Source: Clostridia bacterium (GTDB lineage: Bacteria; Bacillota; Clostridia; Oscillospirales; Acutalibacteraceae). Taken from it: a DNA stretch of 64,000 nucleotides. Of the stretch, positions 9,712 to 19,400 are shown piece by piece. Below the pieces are notes generated by a model that was not told the origin of the DNA, did not search any database, and worked only from the letters and a program-made list of their open reading frames with translations. Each line of letters opens with the position of its first letter. Position 1 is the stretch's first letter. The stretch is from assembly GCA_017439585.1 (NCBI GenBank), contig JAFSIV010000012.1, positions 1 through 64,000 of the forward strand. The letters run 5' to 3'. The translations under genes and the position numbers were made by a program.

Positions 9712-10650
9712 TTAATCCCCCAATAATGCAACCCCTATTGCAGCATAATCGCCGATTTGCTCGCCGAGAGTTGCCGGAACAACCTCACAAACACTCGCAG
9801 AAATCGATAAACTTTCTCTATCTATTACCTCTTTTGCATATTCCCACAGTAAGTCTCTTGAACGGGTAAATATACTGCCGATTACTATTCTTTCAGGGTT
9901 TAGTATATCAATTATAACAGACAAGCCTTTACCGAGCTTTTCCCCGCAGGTCTTATAAACGGCTATTGCCGTTTCGTCGCCAAGCTCTGCGGCGTCCGCT
10001 ATTGTTTTGGCATTTATTTCATCCTTCGCAAAAGCTGGTGTTATCCCATTCTCCATAGCCTTTTCGGCAAAGATTTTACCAAGCTTGGCAATACCACCGC
10101 CGCTGCAAAAGCCTTCAAAAGAGCCTTGCTTTCCGTATCCCTTAGGTCCATCGTCCTCCAAGCGAATATGTCCAACCTCGCCGGCATTATCGTTTGTTCC
10201 GCTATAAAGCTTTCCGTCTAGGATAAGTCCTGCACCAAGACCCGTTCCAAAGGTTAAAAACACGATATTTTTATAGCCCTTTCCCGCGCCAAATTTCCAT
10301 TCGGCAACCGCGCAGGCATTAGCATCATTTTGAAGATTAACAGAAACACCGTAATGCTCTTTAATCTGGTCCACAATCGGCACATAATCCCAACCCACAA
10401 GATTTGGAGGACCTAAAATAACACCTTTTTTTGAATCCAAAGGTCCGCCACAGGATATTCCTATTTTTTCGGGCTTTTTATTCCCTAATATTTTATCTGC
10501 CAAGGCTATGAGCCTATCTATCATTTCACAAGGCTTAATTTTCAAATCCGTCTCGATTTTTTCCTTTTTTATAATCTCAATTTCGCCTTGATTTATTTCT
10601 GCTGTTACAACGGCGCATTTTGTTCCGCCAATATCAAAACCTAATATCAT
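9712..10650 (-). CDS. ROK-family sugar kinase
   Basis: 312 residues with the N-terminal phosphate-binding FDIGGTKCA, the FLTFGTGLGAGLI block and the GEVGHI histidine of the ROK fold, so it is predicted to phosphorylate a hexose or N-acetylhexosamine with ATP. No helix-turn-helix precedes the kinase domain, so it is an enzyme rather than a NagC-type repressor. The usual zinc-site pattern CxCGxxGC after GH is replaced by a GYGKQGSFEGFCSGGG stretch, so the cysteine ligands are largely absent. It is the first gene of a five-gene operon and overlaps the signals of the SIS gene. Sugar specificity cannot be told from sequence alone. Confidence 0.88.
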   Translation of the reverse strand: MILGFDIGGTKCAVVTAEINQGEIEIIKKEKIETDLKIKPCEMIDRLIALADKILGNKKPEKIGISCGGPLDSKKGVILGPPNLVGWDYVPIVDQIKEHYGVSVNLQNDANACAVAEWKFGAGKGYKNIVFLTFGTGLGAGLILDGKLYSGTNDNAGEVGHIRLEDDGPKGYGKQGSFEGFCSGGGIAKLGKIFAEKAMENGITPAFAKDEINAKTIADAAELGDETAIAVYKTCGEKLGKGLSVIIDILNPERIVIGSIFTRSRDLLWEYAKEVIDRESLSISASVCEVVPATLGEQIGDYAAIGVALLGD

Positions 10651-10748
10651 ATTTTTATCCTTTGGTAAATATTTTTATATTTTAATAATACAATATATTT
10701 TCAAAAATTTAAAGTTTTTTATCAGATATTAATTAAAATATTTAAAAT

Positions 10749-10781
10749 GGTCAGCCGAATCCAGACGGATAACGGCTGACC
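10749..10781 (-). terminator. Terminator after the phosphatase/InlB-repeat surface protein
   Basis: On the minus strand, GGTCAGCCG pairs with CGGCTGACC and an inner ATCC/GGAT extends the stem, followed by an ATTTTAAATATTTT tail. It lies 10 bp past the stop at 10792 and insulates the ROK operon from the surface-protein gene. Confidence 0.8.
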
Positions 10782-10791
10782 ACCTCGTTGT

Positions 10792-13700
10792 TTAACCACG
10801 CTTTGAGCGTTTTTTCAAAATAATGAAGATTGTTTCGGCAGCAATAACCACAAGACCGATAACACTAAACAATACATATTTCAAAACATTTAATATTGTT
10901 TTTTCTTCTCCAATCGGTTTAATAATTGAGCTTAGAGGATTCTTTTCTCCAAGCGGAGCTTTCTTAAAGCTTGCAACCAATGTTATAGGAGCATTAACCG
11001 GAGCTTCCATATTATACTCGCCACCGTCTTCACTTAGCCATTTATCAAATTTGTATCCTGCTTTGGTTGGTATATCAAATATCTGCACAGCTTCGCCTGC
11101 AAAAACATTCAAGCGCTTATATAAAACACCGTCTACCATAAGCAAAACAGGATAGGTGCGTTTCTGGAACTTAGCCTTGAAAACAGTATCGAGATAAATA
11201 CCATCCGTATCAAAGTTCCATTCCTCACCAAGCTCAGTAAACCAACCCATAAAGAGCTTATCGCCTTTATCTGCGAGTCTGCCATAGGATTTTACAGTGT
11301 TGCCTCTTAAAACCTTAACGGAGGATAACAGCTTATCACCATTATAGAACGATACTGTTTTATAAATATCGATATTGCGTAAAATACCCGTATTCGGCAT
11401 ACCCTGGAAGAATACATCCGAGCCTTCAATATTTGCTCTGTTATCAAATTCTTCGAAGATTAGCTCGCCGTTTATATAAACTGTTAGAACCTTAACGCCC
11501 TTGTAGCCCTTATTATTGAGTACACGAACGCCAATTTCAAACAAATACTCTTTTCCGCCGATAATATCGGTTTTCATATTTAAGGTCGGCAAACCGCCGT
11601 CAACACCGCTCGAATAAACATAAAGTGTATCGAATTTAGTGAAATACAGCTTTGCAAAATAGTTCTCATCCCACTTTGGTGAAAAGCTTATCTGCGGACC
11701 ATTTTGCATATTTTCGGTCGGAATATAAATTGCTTTAAATACTCTGCCGCCTGTTTTAGCTGCTTTGTGGTAGGTATAATTTTTGGTATTTGTTGCGCTC
11801 ACCTTTGAAACTTCAAAATCATTGTAAATACCTAAATCGCGCAGGCTGATTTCGTCATAGTCATCAAAGCTATAAGCCTCGAATAAAGCGGTAACATTCA
11901 TATTTGCAGTAACTTTACCCTTGTATATTGCACCGTTTACAGTCCATCCTGCAAATACATGACCTGGTTTTTGAGGCTTCGGCAATTCGTCTAATGTTTT
12001 GCCAACTTCAACGCGGTAGGTAAGTATCTTGCCCTCAACATTTGCCTTAATAACCTTAACATTTGCAAAACGTGCATAAAGGCTCATATCTTTATATACG
12101 GGGTCTGCATTTTCATCCCAAAGCTTTCCACCCGACTTCTCGGTATACCAACCCGCAAAAGGAAGACCGTTTTTAGCCGAAGGCTCTTTAACCTTAGGCA
12201 ATAAACCGCTGCGCTCAACCTTGTAAGTTCCCATAAGGGTATTTCCGTTATAGAACTTAACAGTTTTATAAACAGGCTTGTTTATAAGATAAGCTGAACC
12301 TGTTCCGCCATGGAAGAATATTAAATTCTCGCTAAGATCTGCCTTGCAGCCGATATATTGAACTAATAATTCTCCGTTTACGGTAACCTCAAATACCTTT
12401 TTGCCCTCATAGCCCTTGTTCTTCATAACGCGAACGGCAAATTCGATATTATACTGCTTGCCGGCTTCAAGGGATAACATTTTTGAAATATCAGGTCCTG
12501 AACCGAGCTTGCCGTTATAATAAATATGAGACATTGTATTAGTCTGGAACCATGCTCTAGCAAAACTGTTAACTTCCCAGTTATTAGTTAAAGCTACCTG
12601 AGGTCCGTCGCCATTGTTCATATTGCCAACGGGTTCAAGAATAAATTGAAGCAATCTGCCGCCGCTTTCTGCGGTTTTTTCGTATGTATAAACCGTATTA
12701 GTTTGATTTAAAATCTTATCCTCTTTAACACCTAAATCTTTAAGACTTATGGTATCATACGGCTCAAACTGAATGTTCTCAAACTTAGCGGTTAAGGTGA
12801 TATCGCTGTTTGTATAACCGTTATATTTCTTGCTTCCATTATAGAAACCAACGAAAAGCTTACCCATAGCCTTTGGAGCCTCGGGCATAAAGTATACGCC
12901 GTCAAACGACTGATAGGTATACTTTTTACCTAAAACATCAACTGTAATAATGTTAGGCTTTTCATTAGGTGTTGCATTTTTATCAAGCAATATATCCTTA
13001 ATAGAATTTAATGTTGCCTCAAAAATGCCAACATAACTAGTAAGGAAGTTCTGGATTGCAACCTGTAAATTTCCGCTACCATCACCGTACTCTTCGAGCA
13101 TACGCTTATATGTTCCGTCCAACGTAAGATTTGGTTGGTAAGAATCAGCCGCTCTGAGACCTATTGCACTAAATGTAGTAAGCTCGTACTCAGGACGGAT
13201 ATCGTCATACGAAACACCCAAAAGTCCGTAGAGTAAGAATGCTAAGGTACCAGTTCTGTCAGCACCTGCAGAGCAGTGGAAATAGAAGGGATAATTATCT
13301 TTGTTCGCCAATTTCTCAAACATAGCCTTGTACTGGCTTATCTGATTGGAATTCATTGTGAATATTTCCTGATAAGCTGCGCCCTGTGTATAATGCACAT
13401 TTGAATTGTTCTCATCCCAAGGGGTATAATCGTGCTCCATACCGCCTCTGAGTTCTATTTCGGATTTCATTCCTAAATACTCAAATACATAGCGAGCATC
13501 ATCATCAAGATGAGATGTGTATTCATCAAGCGCGGCACCGCGATAAATAAGCTCATATTTAACCTTATCACCGTCTGCGTTTACCTGACCGCCCAAATCA
13601 CGCATATTAATAACATTTCCTGCGGTAATGTAACGAACAGGAGTGTTTACAACAGTGAAGCTATCAACCGCACTGCATTTGCCGGTGCTATTTCCGCAAA

Positions 13701-16194
13701 CAAACCAATAATAAGTTTTGCCCGGAACAAAGATACCAACCTCATTTGTAAGCGAGGTTTTTGTTGTTGTAACTATATAAGCATCTTCAAAGTCTTTGTT
13801 ATCTGCAAAGTAAACAGTATATTTACTGTTTTTGCCGCTATCAGTCCACTTGAATGTTGTGTTTTGATAGTCTTGATAGCTTCTTTGCGCCGCAGAATAA
13901 TATTGTTTAACAAACGTTGTTTGCTTAGAGGTCTCGGTTGATAGATAATCGTGTATCATATCAGTGTTAAGATAAATCTTAGTTTGCTCGGTTAATTTAA
14001 CTGCCGAACTAGAAGACGGAACCTTAACAGTATAAACCGCATTAACAGTCATACTCTTGGTAAGACCGTTTACATTATGCTCCTCCCATTTTCCTGTTGC
14101 ATTTTTGATTGCAGGAACGGCAGGTTCTTTACCGCTAACGGTTGGATTACTTAATACAAACGCAACCTTTTTAACAAGCTTGCCGTTCGCATAATAAGAA
14201 ACAAAATACTCTTTCTCTTTATATTGAGCAATAAATGTTGTGTCTTCGGTTATTCTATCGGTTTCAAAGTTGAATATTTTGCCTGTGTTATCGTTCTTCC
14301 AACCAACAAAAGAATATTCAAAGCCTCCGTTTGAATAAGAAGGTGCAGCAGGTGGAGTTACGAGAGCGTTTTTACCTGTTGTTACGGTAGAAACTGTGCC
14401 ACCATTAGCGTTTTTAAAGGTGGCTTTTACCGATTCGGTGGTAAATCTCGCATAAAGATTTATATTAGCGGTTAATTTAGTGTTTTTAAAATCGAATAAT
14501 TTGCCGCCTGTTTTTGCGGTATACCAACCAATAAAGTATTGACCGCTCTTTTCAGGGTCGGCAGGTTGTTTTGCAGTAAAGCCTTTTTGAGCTAACTGGT
14601 CGAGATAAAGCTCATCGCCAACATAGTATTTGGCGCGAAGCTCATTGTATCCTAAAACCTGAATTTCTTCGATAGCTTCAACATAAACTTGTTTACCTGC
14701 CATTGGTCTTGATTCAGGATTAGCATAGAAAGAACTTACAATCTCGCCATCTATTTTTAGATATACATAATCTTTTCCTTGGTTAACACCGGAAGTAACA
14801 CGAATTCTACCCTGCTCAAATGCATACCAAGTATTGCTTTCAAATTTATAACTTTTGGTTCCGCTTGTGCAGCCATCAATTTCCCAACCGAACATAATTT
14901 GACTCTTTTGACCGGCAGAGATATACGCACGGCAGAAACCGCAGTTACCGCCTATATCAACAACCATAACCGAGCCGTCCATAGCGGCATCGCCGAACTC
15001 ACCTGTTTTAAGAACGTATTTAACAACGGTTGAATTTGTTGCTGAGGTGAGCGTAGCAGGATATGTATAACCTAAGAAATTATCGTGTTTTGTGTCTTTT
15101 GCAACACCGCCCGGAATAATATCACCAAGATTTACATAGTCGATATCGGTAACATATTCGTCAGGCTTAGCAAAACCTGAGAAGCCTTGCTTTGAAACAC
15201 CGTCATTTACAAAATGAACAGTATAAGTTCTGGGGAATTTGTTGCCGTCATAAGCATCGTATCCGCCGGCTGCCTGATAATGTTTAGTATATTTTGAGGC
15301 TTTAACAACACCGTCTATTTTAAGGAACACATAATCCATGCCCATATTAGGACCTGCTGTAACGCGAAGTCTACCAAACTCAATATCGTGTTTACCGCTT
15401 GTGTATTGCTCATCAATCTTAACACGCAAATCAGTAAACGAGCCTTGGCCTGGGCAGAAATAAATAGCATCATCTCTGAACCATACCATGCAGTTAGCAT
15501 TCCAATAGGTATCAAGAGCCAGTTTCCAGTCGATATCGCCGGTTACATTGGCATCCCAACCCATTTTAACGATAACTGAATATGTATCAGATTTTCCTTT
15601 ATAGCTATATGAACCGCTTGAAACAGGAGTTTTATAATCAGTTCCTGCCAACCCCAAATCAGCGAGAGTAACTGTATCATATTTATCGGTAAATGCTTCG
15701 GGCTTAGAACGCATATCTTCACCTATGCTAATATTCTTAATTTTAGTGCCTGTGGGGAAGGTTGAAGCCACACGAATTCTTGTTATATCTTTTCCTATAT
15801 GAGAATTGGTATGCGGAACGGTTGCCAAAGAAATCACATAATGATACCAACCGTCTTCAATGGGCTCAATCACCATACCAAATTGGTCTCCACCATATCT
15901 CAAATCAATATTAGACGAAACCTGTGTTGAGCTTTCATTATGTAATCTTATATAACGAGTACCGCTATCAGAGCTCGATATAAGCGTATTCAAATCGAAT
16001 TCAAGCGTTTTACCCGATTCAAGATAATTCTCAACCTTTTCGGGCAGGTCATAATAATCGCCGCGGATAACATCTACTGCACCGTCCCCAACATTTGCAA
16101 ACACACTTTGCAAGGGAACAATTAAATTAGCCAACATTATAACGCCAACCAATAGGCTTCCAATAATTTTTCTCGATTTCTTAAATTTCAACAT
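10792..16194 (-). CDS. Exported membrane-anchored protein with a LipA/PtpB-type tyrosine phosphatase and InlB-like repeats
   Basis: About 1800 residues. A signal peptide (basic KFKKSRK, hydrophobic stretch, FANVG) is followed by two N-terminal beta modules, several InlB/Flg_new-type repeats of about 60-70 residues (GWYT..GGKL..F patterns), and a fibronectin-III-like stretch near 730-850. A phosphatase domain spans about 858-1070, with NMRDLGG and the catalytic HCSAGADRTG near 973 (HCxxGxxR). Then come two more beta modules interleaved with further InlB-like repeats. The C-terminus is one transmembrane helix and a KKRSKRG tail, without an LPXTG motif. The ATG at 16194 fits an AAAGGTGAG site better than the GTG at 16209. 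It is a single-gene unit with its own terminator. The phosphatase resembles Listeria LipA and mycobacterial PtpB; its target is unknown. Confidence 0.8.
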   Translation of the reverse strand: MLKFKKSRKIIGSLLVGVIMLANLIVPLQSVFANVGDGAVDVIRGDYYDLPEKVENYLESGKTLEFDLNTLISSSDSGTRYIRLHNESSTQVSSNIDLRYGGDQFGMVIEPIEDGWYHYVISLATVPHTNSHIGKDITRIRVASTFPTGTKIKNISIGEDMRSKPEAFTDKYDTVTLADLGLAGTDYKTPVSSGSYSYKGKSDTYSVIVKMGWDANVTGDIDWKLALDTYWNANCMVWFRDDAIYFCPGQGSFTDLRVKIDEQYTSGKHDIEFGRLRVTAGPNMGMDYVFLKIDGVVKASKYTKHYQAAGGYDAYDGNKFPRTYTVHFVNDGVSKQGFSGFAKPDEYVTDIDYVNLGDIIPGGVAKDTKHDNFLGYTYPATLTSATNSTVVKYVLKTGEFGDAAMDGSVMVVDIGGNCGFCRAYISAGQKSQIMFGWEIDGCTSGTKSYKFESNTWYAFEQGRIRVTSGVNQGKDYVYLKIDGEIVSSFYANPESRPMAGKQVYVEAIEEIQVLGYNELRAKYYVGDELYLDQLAQKGFTAKQPADPEKSGQYFIGWYTAKTGGKLFDFKNTKLTANINLYARFTTESVKATFKNANGGTVSTVTTGKNALVTPPAAPSYSNGGFEYSFVGWKNDNTGKIFNFETDRITEDTTFIAQYKEKEYFVSYYANGKLVKKVAFVLSNPTVSGKEPAVPAIKNATGKWEEHNVNGLTKSMTVNAVYTVKVPSSSSAVKLTEQTKIYLNTDMIHDYLSTETSKQTTFVKQYYSAAQRSYQDYQNTTFKWTDSGKNSKYTVYFADNKDFEDAYIVTTTKTSLTNEVGIFVPGKTYYWFVCGNSTGKCSAVDSFTVVNTPVRYITAGNVINMRDLGGQVNADGDKVKYELIYRGAALDEYTSHLDDDARYVFEYLGMKSEIELRGGMEHDYTPWDENNSNVHYTQGAAYQEIFTMNSNQISQYKAMFEKLANKDNYPFYFHCSAGADRTGTLAFLLYGLLGVSYDDIRPEYELTTFSAIGLRAADSYQPNLTLDGTYKRMLEEYGDGSGNLQVAIQNFLTSYVGIFEATLNSIKDILLDKNATPNEKPNIITVDVLGKKYTYQSFDGVYFMPEAPKAMGKLFVGFYNGSKKYNGYTNSDITLTAKFENIQFEPYDTISLKDLGVKEDKILNQTNTVYTYEKTAESGGRLLQFILEPVGNMNNGDGPQVALTNNWEVNSFARAWFQTNTMSHIYYNGKLGSGPDISKMLSLEAGKQYNIEFAVRVMKNKGYEGKKVFEVTVNGELLVQYIGCKADLSENLIFFHGGTGSAYLINKPVYKTVKFYNGNTLMGTYKVERSGLLPKVKEPSAKNGLPFAGWYTEKSGGKLWDENADPVYKDMSLYARFANVKVIKANVEGKILTYRVEVGKTLDELPKPQKPGHVFAGWTVNGAIYKGKVTANMNVTALFEAYSFDDYDEISLRDLGIYNDFEVSKVSATNTKNYTYHKAAKTGGRVFKAIYIPTENMQNGPQISFSPKWDENYFAKLYFTKFDTLYVYSSGVDGGLPTLNMKTDIIGGKEYLFEIGVRVLNNKGYKGVKVLTVYINGELIFEEFDNRANIEGSDVFFQGMPNTGILRNIDIYKTVSFYNGDKLLSSVKVLRGNTVKSYGRLADKGDKLFMGWFTELGEEWNFDTDGIYLDTVFKAKFQKRTYPVLLMVDGVLYKRLNVFAGEAVQIFDIPTKAGYKFDKWLSEDGGEYNMEAPVNAPITLVASFKKAPLGEKNPLSSIIKPIGEEKTILNVLKYVLFSVIGLVVIAAETIFIILKKRSKRG

Positions 16195-16345
16195 AATTAT
16201 TGCACTCACCTTTCAATATTTTATAGTTTATATTTCAAGGCATCTCAAAACAGACGCCGTATACTGTTTTAATAATAACAGTGGAATAAAGATAATAAAA
16301 CTCATCTGCATTCCATTGGTATTATTAAAATAATTGATAATAGGT

Positions 16346-16375
16346 GCCTTTTGGGGCATTTCTGCCCCAAAAGGC
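16346..16375 (-). terminator. Perfect 13-bp hairpin after the 16411-22347 gene
   Basis: GCCTTTTGGGGCA and TGCCCCAAAAGGC form a 13-bp stem with a 4-nt loop, 36 bp past the stop codon. There is no clear T run on the minus strand after the stem (ACCTATTATC), so it could be an inefficient terminator or an mRNA-stabilising or processing hairpin upstream of the 10792-16194 gene. Confidence 0.5.
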
Positions 16376-16410
16376 TTAGGATTAGCGTAAAACACTATCC
16401 GTTAATAAGT

Positions 16411-19400
16411 TTAAGCATATCTAGCTACAAATTCATTAATAGCGGTATAATCAGTTGATCCGTTATGGAAGTAACTGTAAATAGCCTTTGCGCTTTCCTT
16501 AGCTGCGTAAGGTTCATGGTCTAAATCATCATATGCATAGAACAAACCGAAGTAAGTTTCAGATGGAGAAGCGCCCTTTTCTAACGATATATCTGCAACC
16601 TGATAGAAGATTACAGTGTCAATAAAGGTAAGCTCGCTATCTAACTTTTGAAGTGCCTTTTCGATGATAGCAGCAACATTTTCTTCACTGCGTGGTTCGC
16701 CATCTGAATGATAGGTAGACATACCTATCTCGGATAACCATACGCGGCTGCCGCCATCGTTATGAGCCTTAACTACATTGTAAGCTTCATTGATATATCC
16801 TGCCCACTCATTAATCTCTTTATTTGCGTTAGATTCAAAATTATCACCTAACCAGCTATCATCTTCAGTATAATCCGGATAAGCATGGAGGTTAACGATA
16901 GTGAAGTAGTTATCTACTCTGGTATCAGCAACAACATTATTTATCGGATGAGTACCGGATTCAATAGCCTTGTAGAACTCCTCGATGAAATCCTTTTCAA
17001 TAACAACATTTGAACCAACAACGATTGAAGGAGATGTAACCTGATTTGCAGAATCAACTGATTTAACAGCTCTTGAAATATACCAGCAAAGGTCTGCCAT
17101 AATAGCGGCTTTTTCCTTAACGGTAAACTTGAAGTTAGCCTGCTCATCAGAGGTTGAATCCCAAGCAACGCCGTATTTCTCAAATCTTGTACCCTTAGTG
17201 TTAATCTCATTGAAAGGCTCAAAGAACTTGATTTCGGGAACTTCTTCTGCCAATGCCTTAAATGCGGCTGCGTTTACTTCAAGCCAAGCAATATAGTTAT
17301 CAGGATCAGAATTAGGATCCGGAACAGTTATATTATGGCACTTAGTAGGATCGCCGTAATTTGCAGGAAGAATAAATGAGTTGGTTACATAAAGAATATC
17401 ATTGATACCCTTTGCTTTAAGTGCTGCAACCATTTCTTTGAACGTAGCCATATTATCTTCTCTAACAGCAACACCATTAGTTGCAGTTACATAATATAAA
17501 TTATGAATAGGCTCACTTAAACGGTATGCGGTACCACCCATTGTAGCGGTAGCATCAGCTATATATTCTGCTGTTTTGCTTTCATCTTCAAGAAGATGCT
17601 CTTGGAGACCTAATGTAAGCTTGCCTGTCTTAGCATAGCTGTTAACAGGTGCTAAATATTTCTGAATAGCAATTAAGTCGAGAATATCGGTTTCGCCGTC
17701 GTTATTGAAATCAGCGATACCCTCAGGCAATTCGCTTAATTCTTCAACACCTAATAAAATTCTCTTAAGGTATACGAGGTCTAAGCCGTTGATAACGCCA
17801 TCACCATCAAAGTCGCCCTTTGTACCCTCGGGAACGATAACGGGTTTCTTCTCTTTGTAAGCACTGATTTCGTTACCCTCACTGCCCCAATATGCGAAGA
17901 ATATTTCGCCTGATTTAACATTGCAGCTTACATCGCCAGGTTTAGTTACGTAATTACCATCTGCATCAACTAAACTTGCATCAACATAATCCTCTGCTAT
18001 GATAACATCATCAATCTTAATGTATACATAATATTTGCCCTTGTTAGGACCGTTTGCCACTTTAAGTCTTGCAAACTCAACATTATAAGACTGACCGGAA
18101 ACCAAAACATAAGGCATATCTACCTCTGGACCATAAGCCGGTCTTAACCACATTCTGCCGTTAGGATAGTTTGCCGCTTCGCCAGGTGCAGATAACCAAG
18201 CGCCGAACATATAACCCATTGCATCATCAGCAGTCTTTTCAAAGGACATCTGGAATTTAGCAACAGAGCCTACTTCCCAATTATACTTAAAGATAACAGA
18301 GCCTGTTGGAGAAGTGCGGTCATATTTTAATGTAGTACCGCCGACCATATTCTTTGAGGTTCCAAGAGTATTTCCATTTGAATCCTTCAAATCTTCAAAG
18401 CCTATTTCGTCATAAGCCTCATATTCTTCAACAAATGGAACAGCACTAATCTTGTTGCCCTCACTGCCCCAGAATGCGAAGAAGATTTCGCCTGATTTAA
18501 CATTGCAGTTAACATCGCCAGGGCCGGTAATATAATTACCATTAGCATCAACAACATCTGCATTTACATAATATTCAGAGATAAGCTCTCCATCTATCTT
18601 CATATAAACATAGTATTTACCTGCATTTTCGCCGGTTTTAACCTTAAGTCTTGCAAACTCCATATCATGTGTAGAGCCTGCTTCTAAAACATAAGGCATT
18701 TCAATCTTCGGTCCGTAAGCAGGGCCAACCCATAAACTACCGTTCGGGTATTCTGCATCTGCACCCGCAGCTTCTAACCAAGCGCCAAATCTGTAAGCCA
18801 TTGAAGAATCGGAAGCCTTTTCAAATGACATTTGGAACTTAGGAACAGAGCCGATTGTCCAACGATATTTGAAAACAACAGAGCCTGTATCAGAAGTGCT
18901 CTTATACTTCAAGGTTGTGCCGCCTGCGAATACCTTCTCGCTACCTAATGCGCCACCGTTTGCATCGGTTAAATCATCATAACCGATTTCATCATATTCA
19001 TAATATGGTGATTCGGGTTCTTCTGGCTCTTCAGGAACTTCGGGTTCTTCTACAGGAATTGAAGAAATGATGCCATCCGCAGTACCATTTACCATACGAA
19101 TGATATTTGTCGGAGCCGGATTGGTTAATGCATCTGTATAATGAGCTTTGATAAGCTCGCCATTAACGGTAAGAGAAACATAGTATTTACCTTTATTTTT
19201 ACCGTTCTTTACCAAAAGACGAGTAAATTCGATATCAAAAATCTCGCCGTTTTCTATAGGCTTATCTAACTGTTCGATACTGCTATTATTAGAACAGTCA
19301 AGATGCCATGCACCGTTTTCACCTGCTACTTTTCCACCACCAACATCGGTAAGGGGCGGTTTTGCAGCAAAGCCATATGGATGATTAGGCCAAGCGTCGT

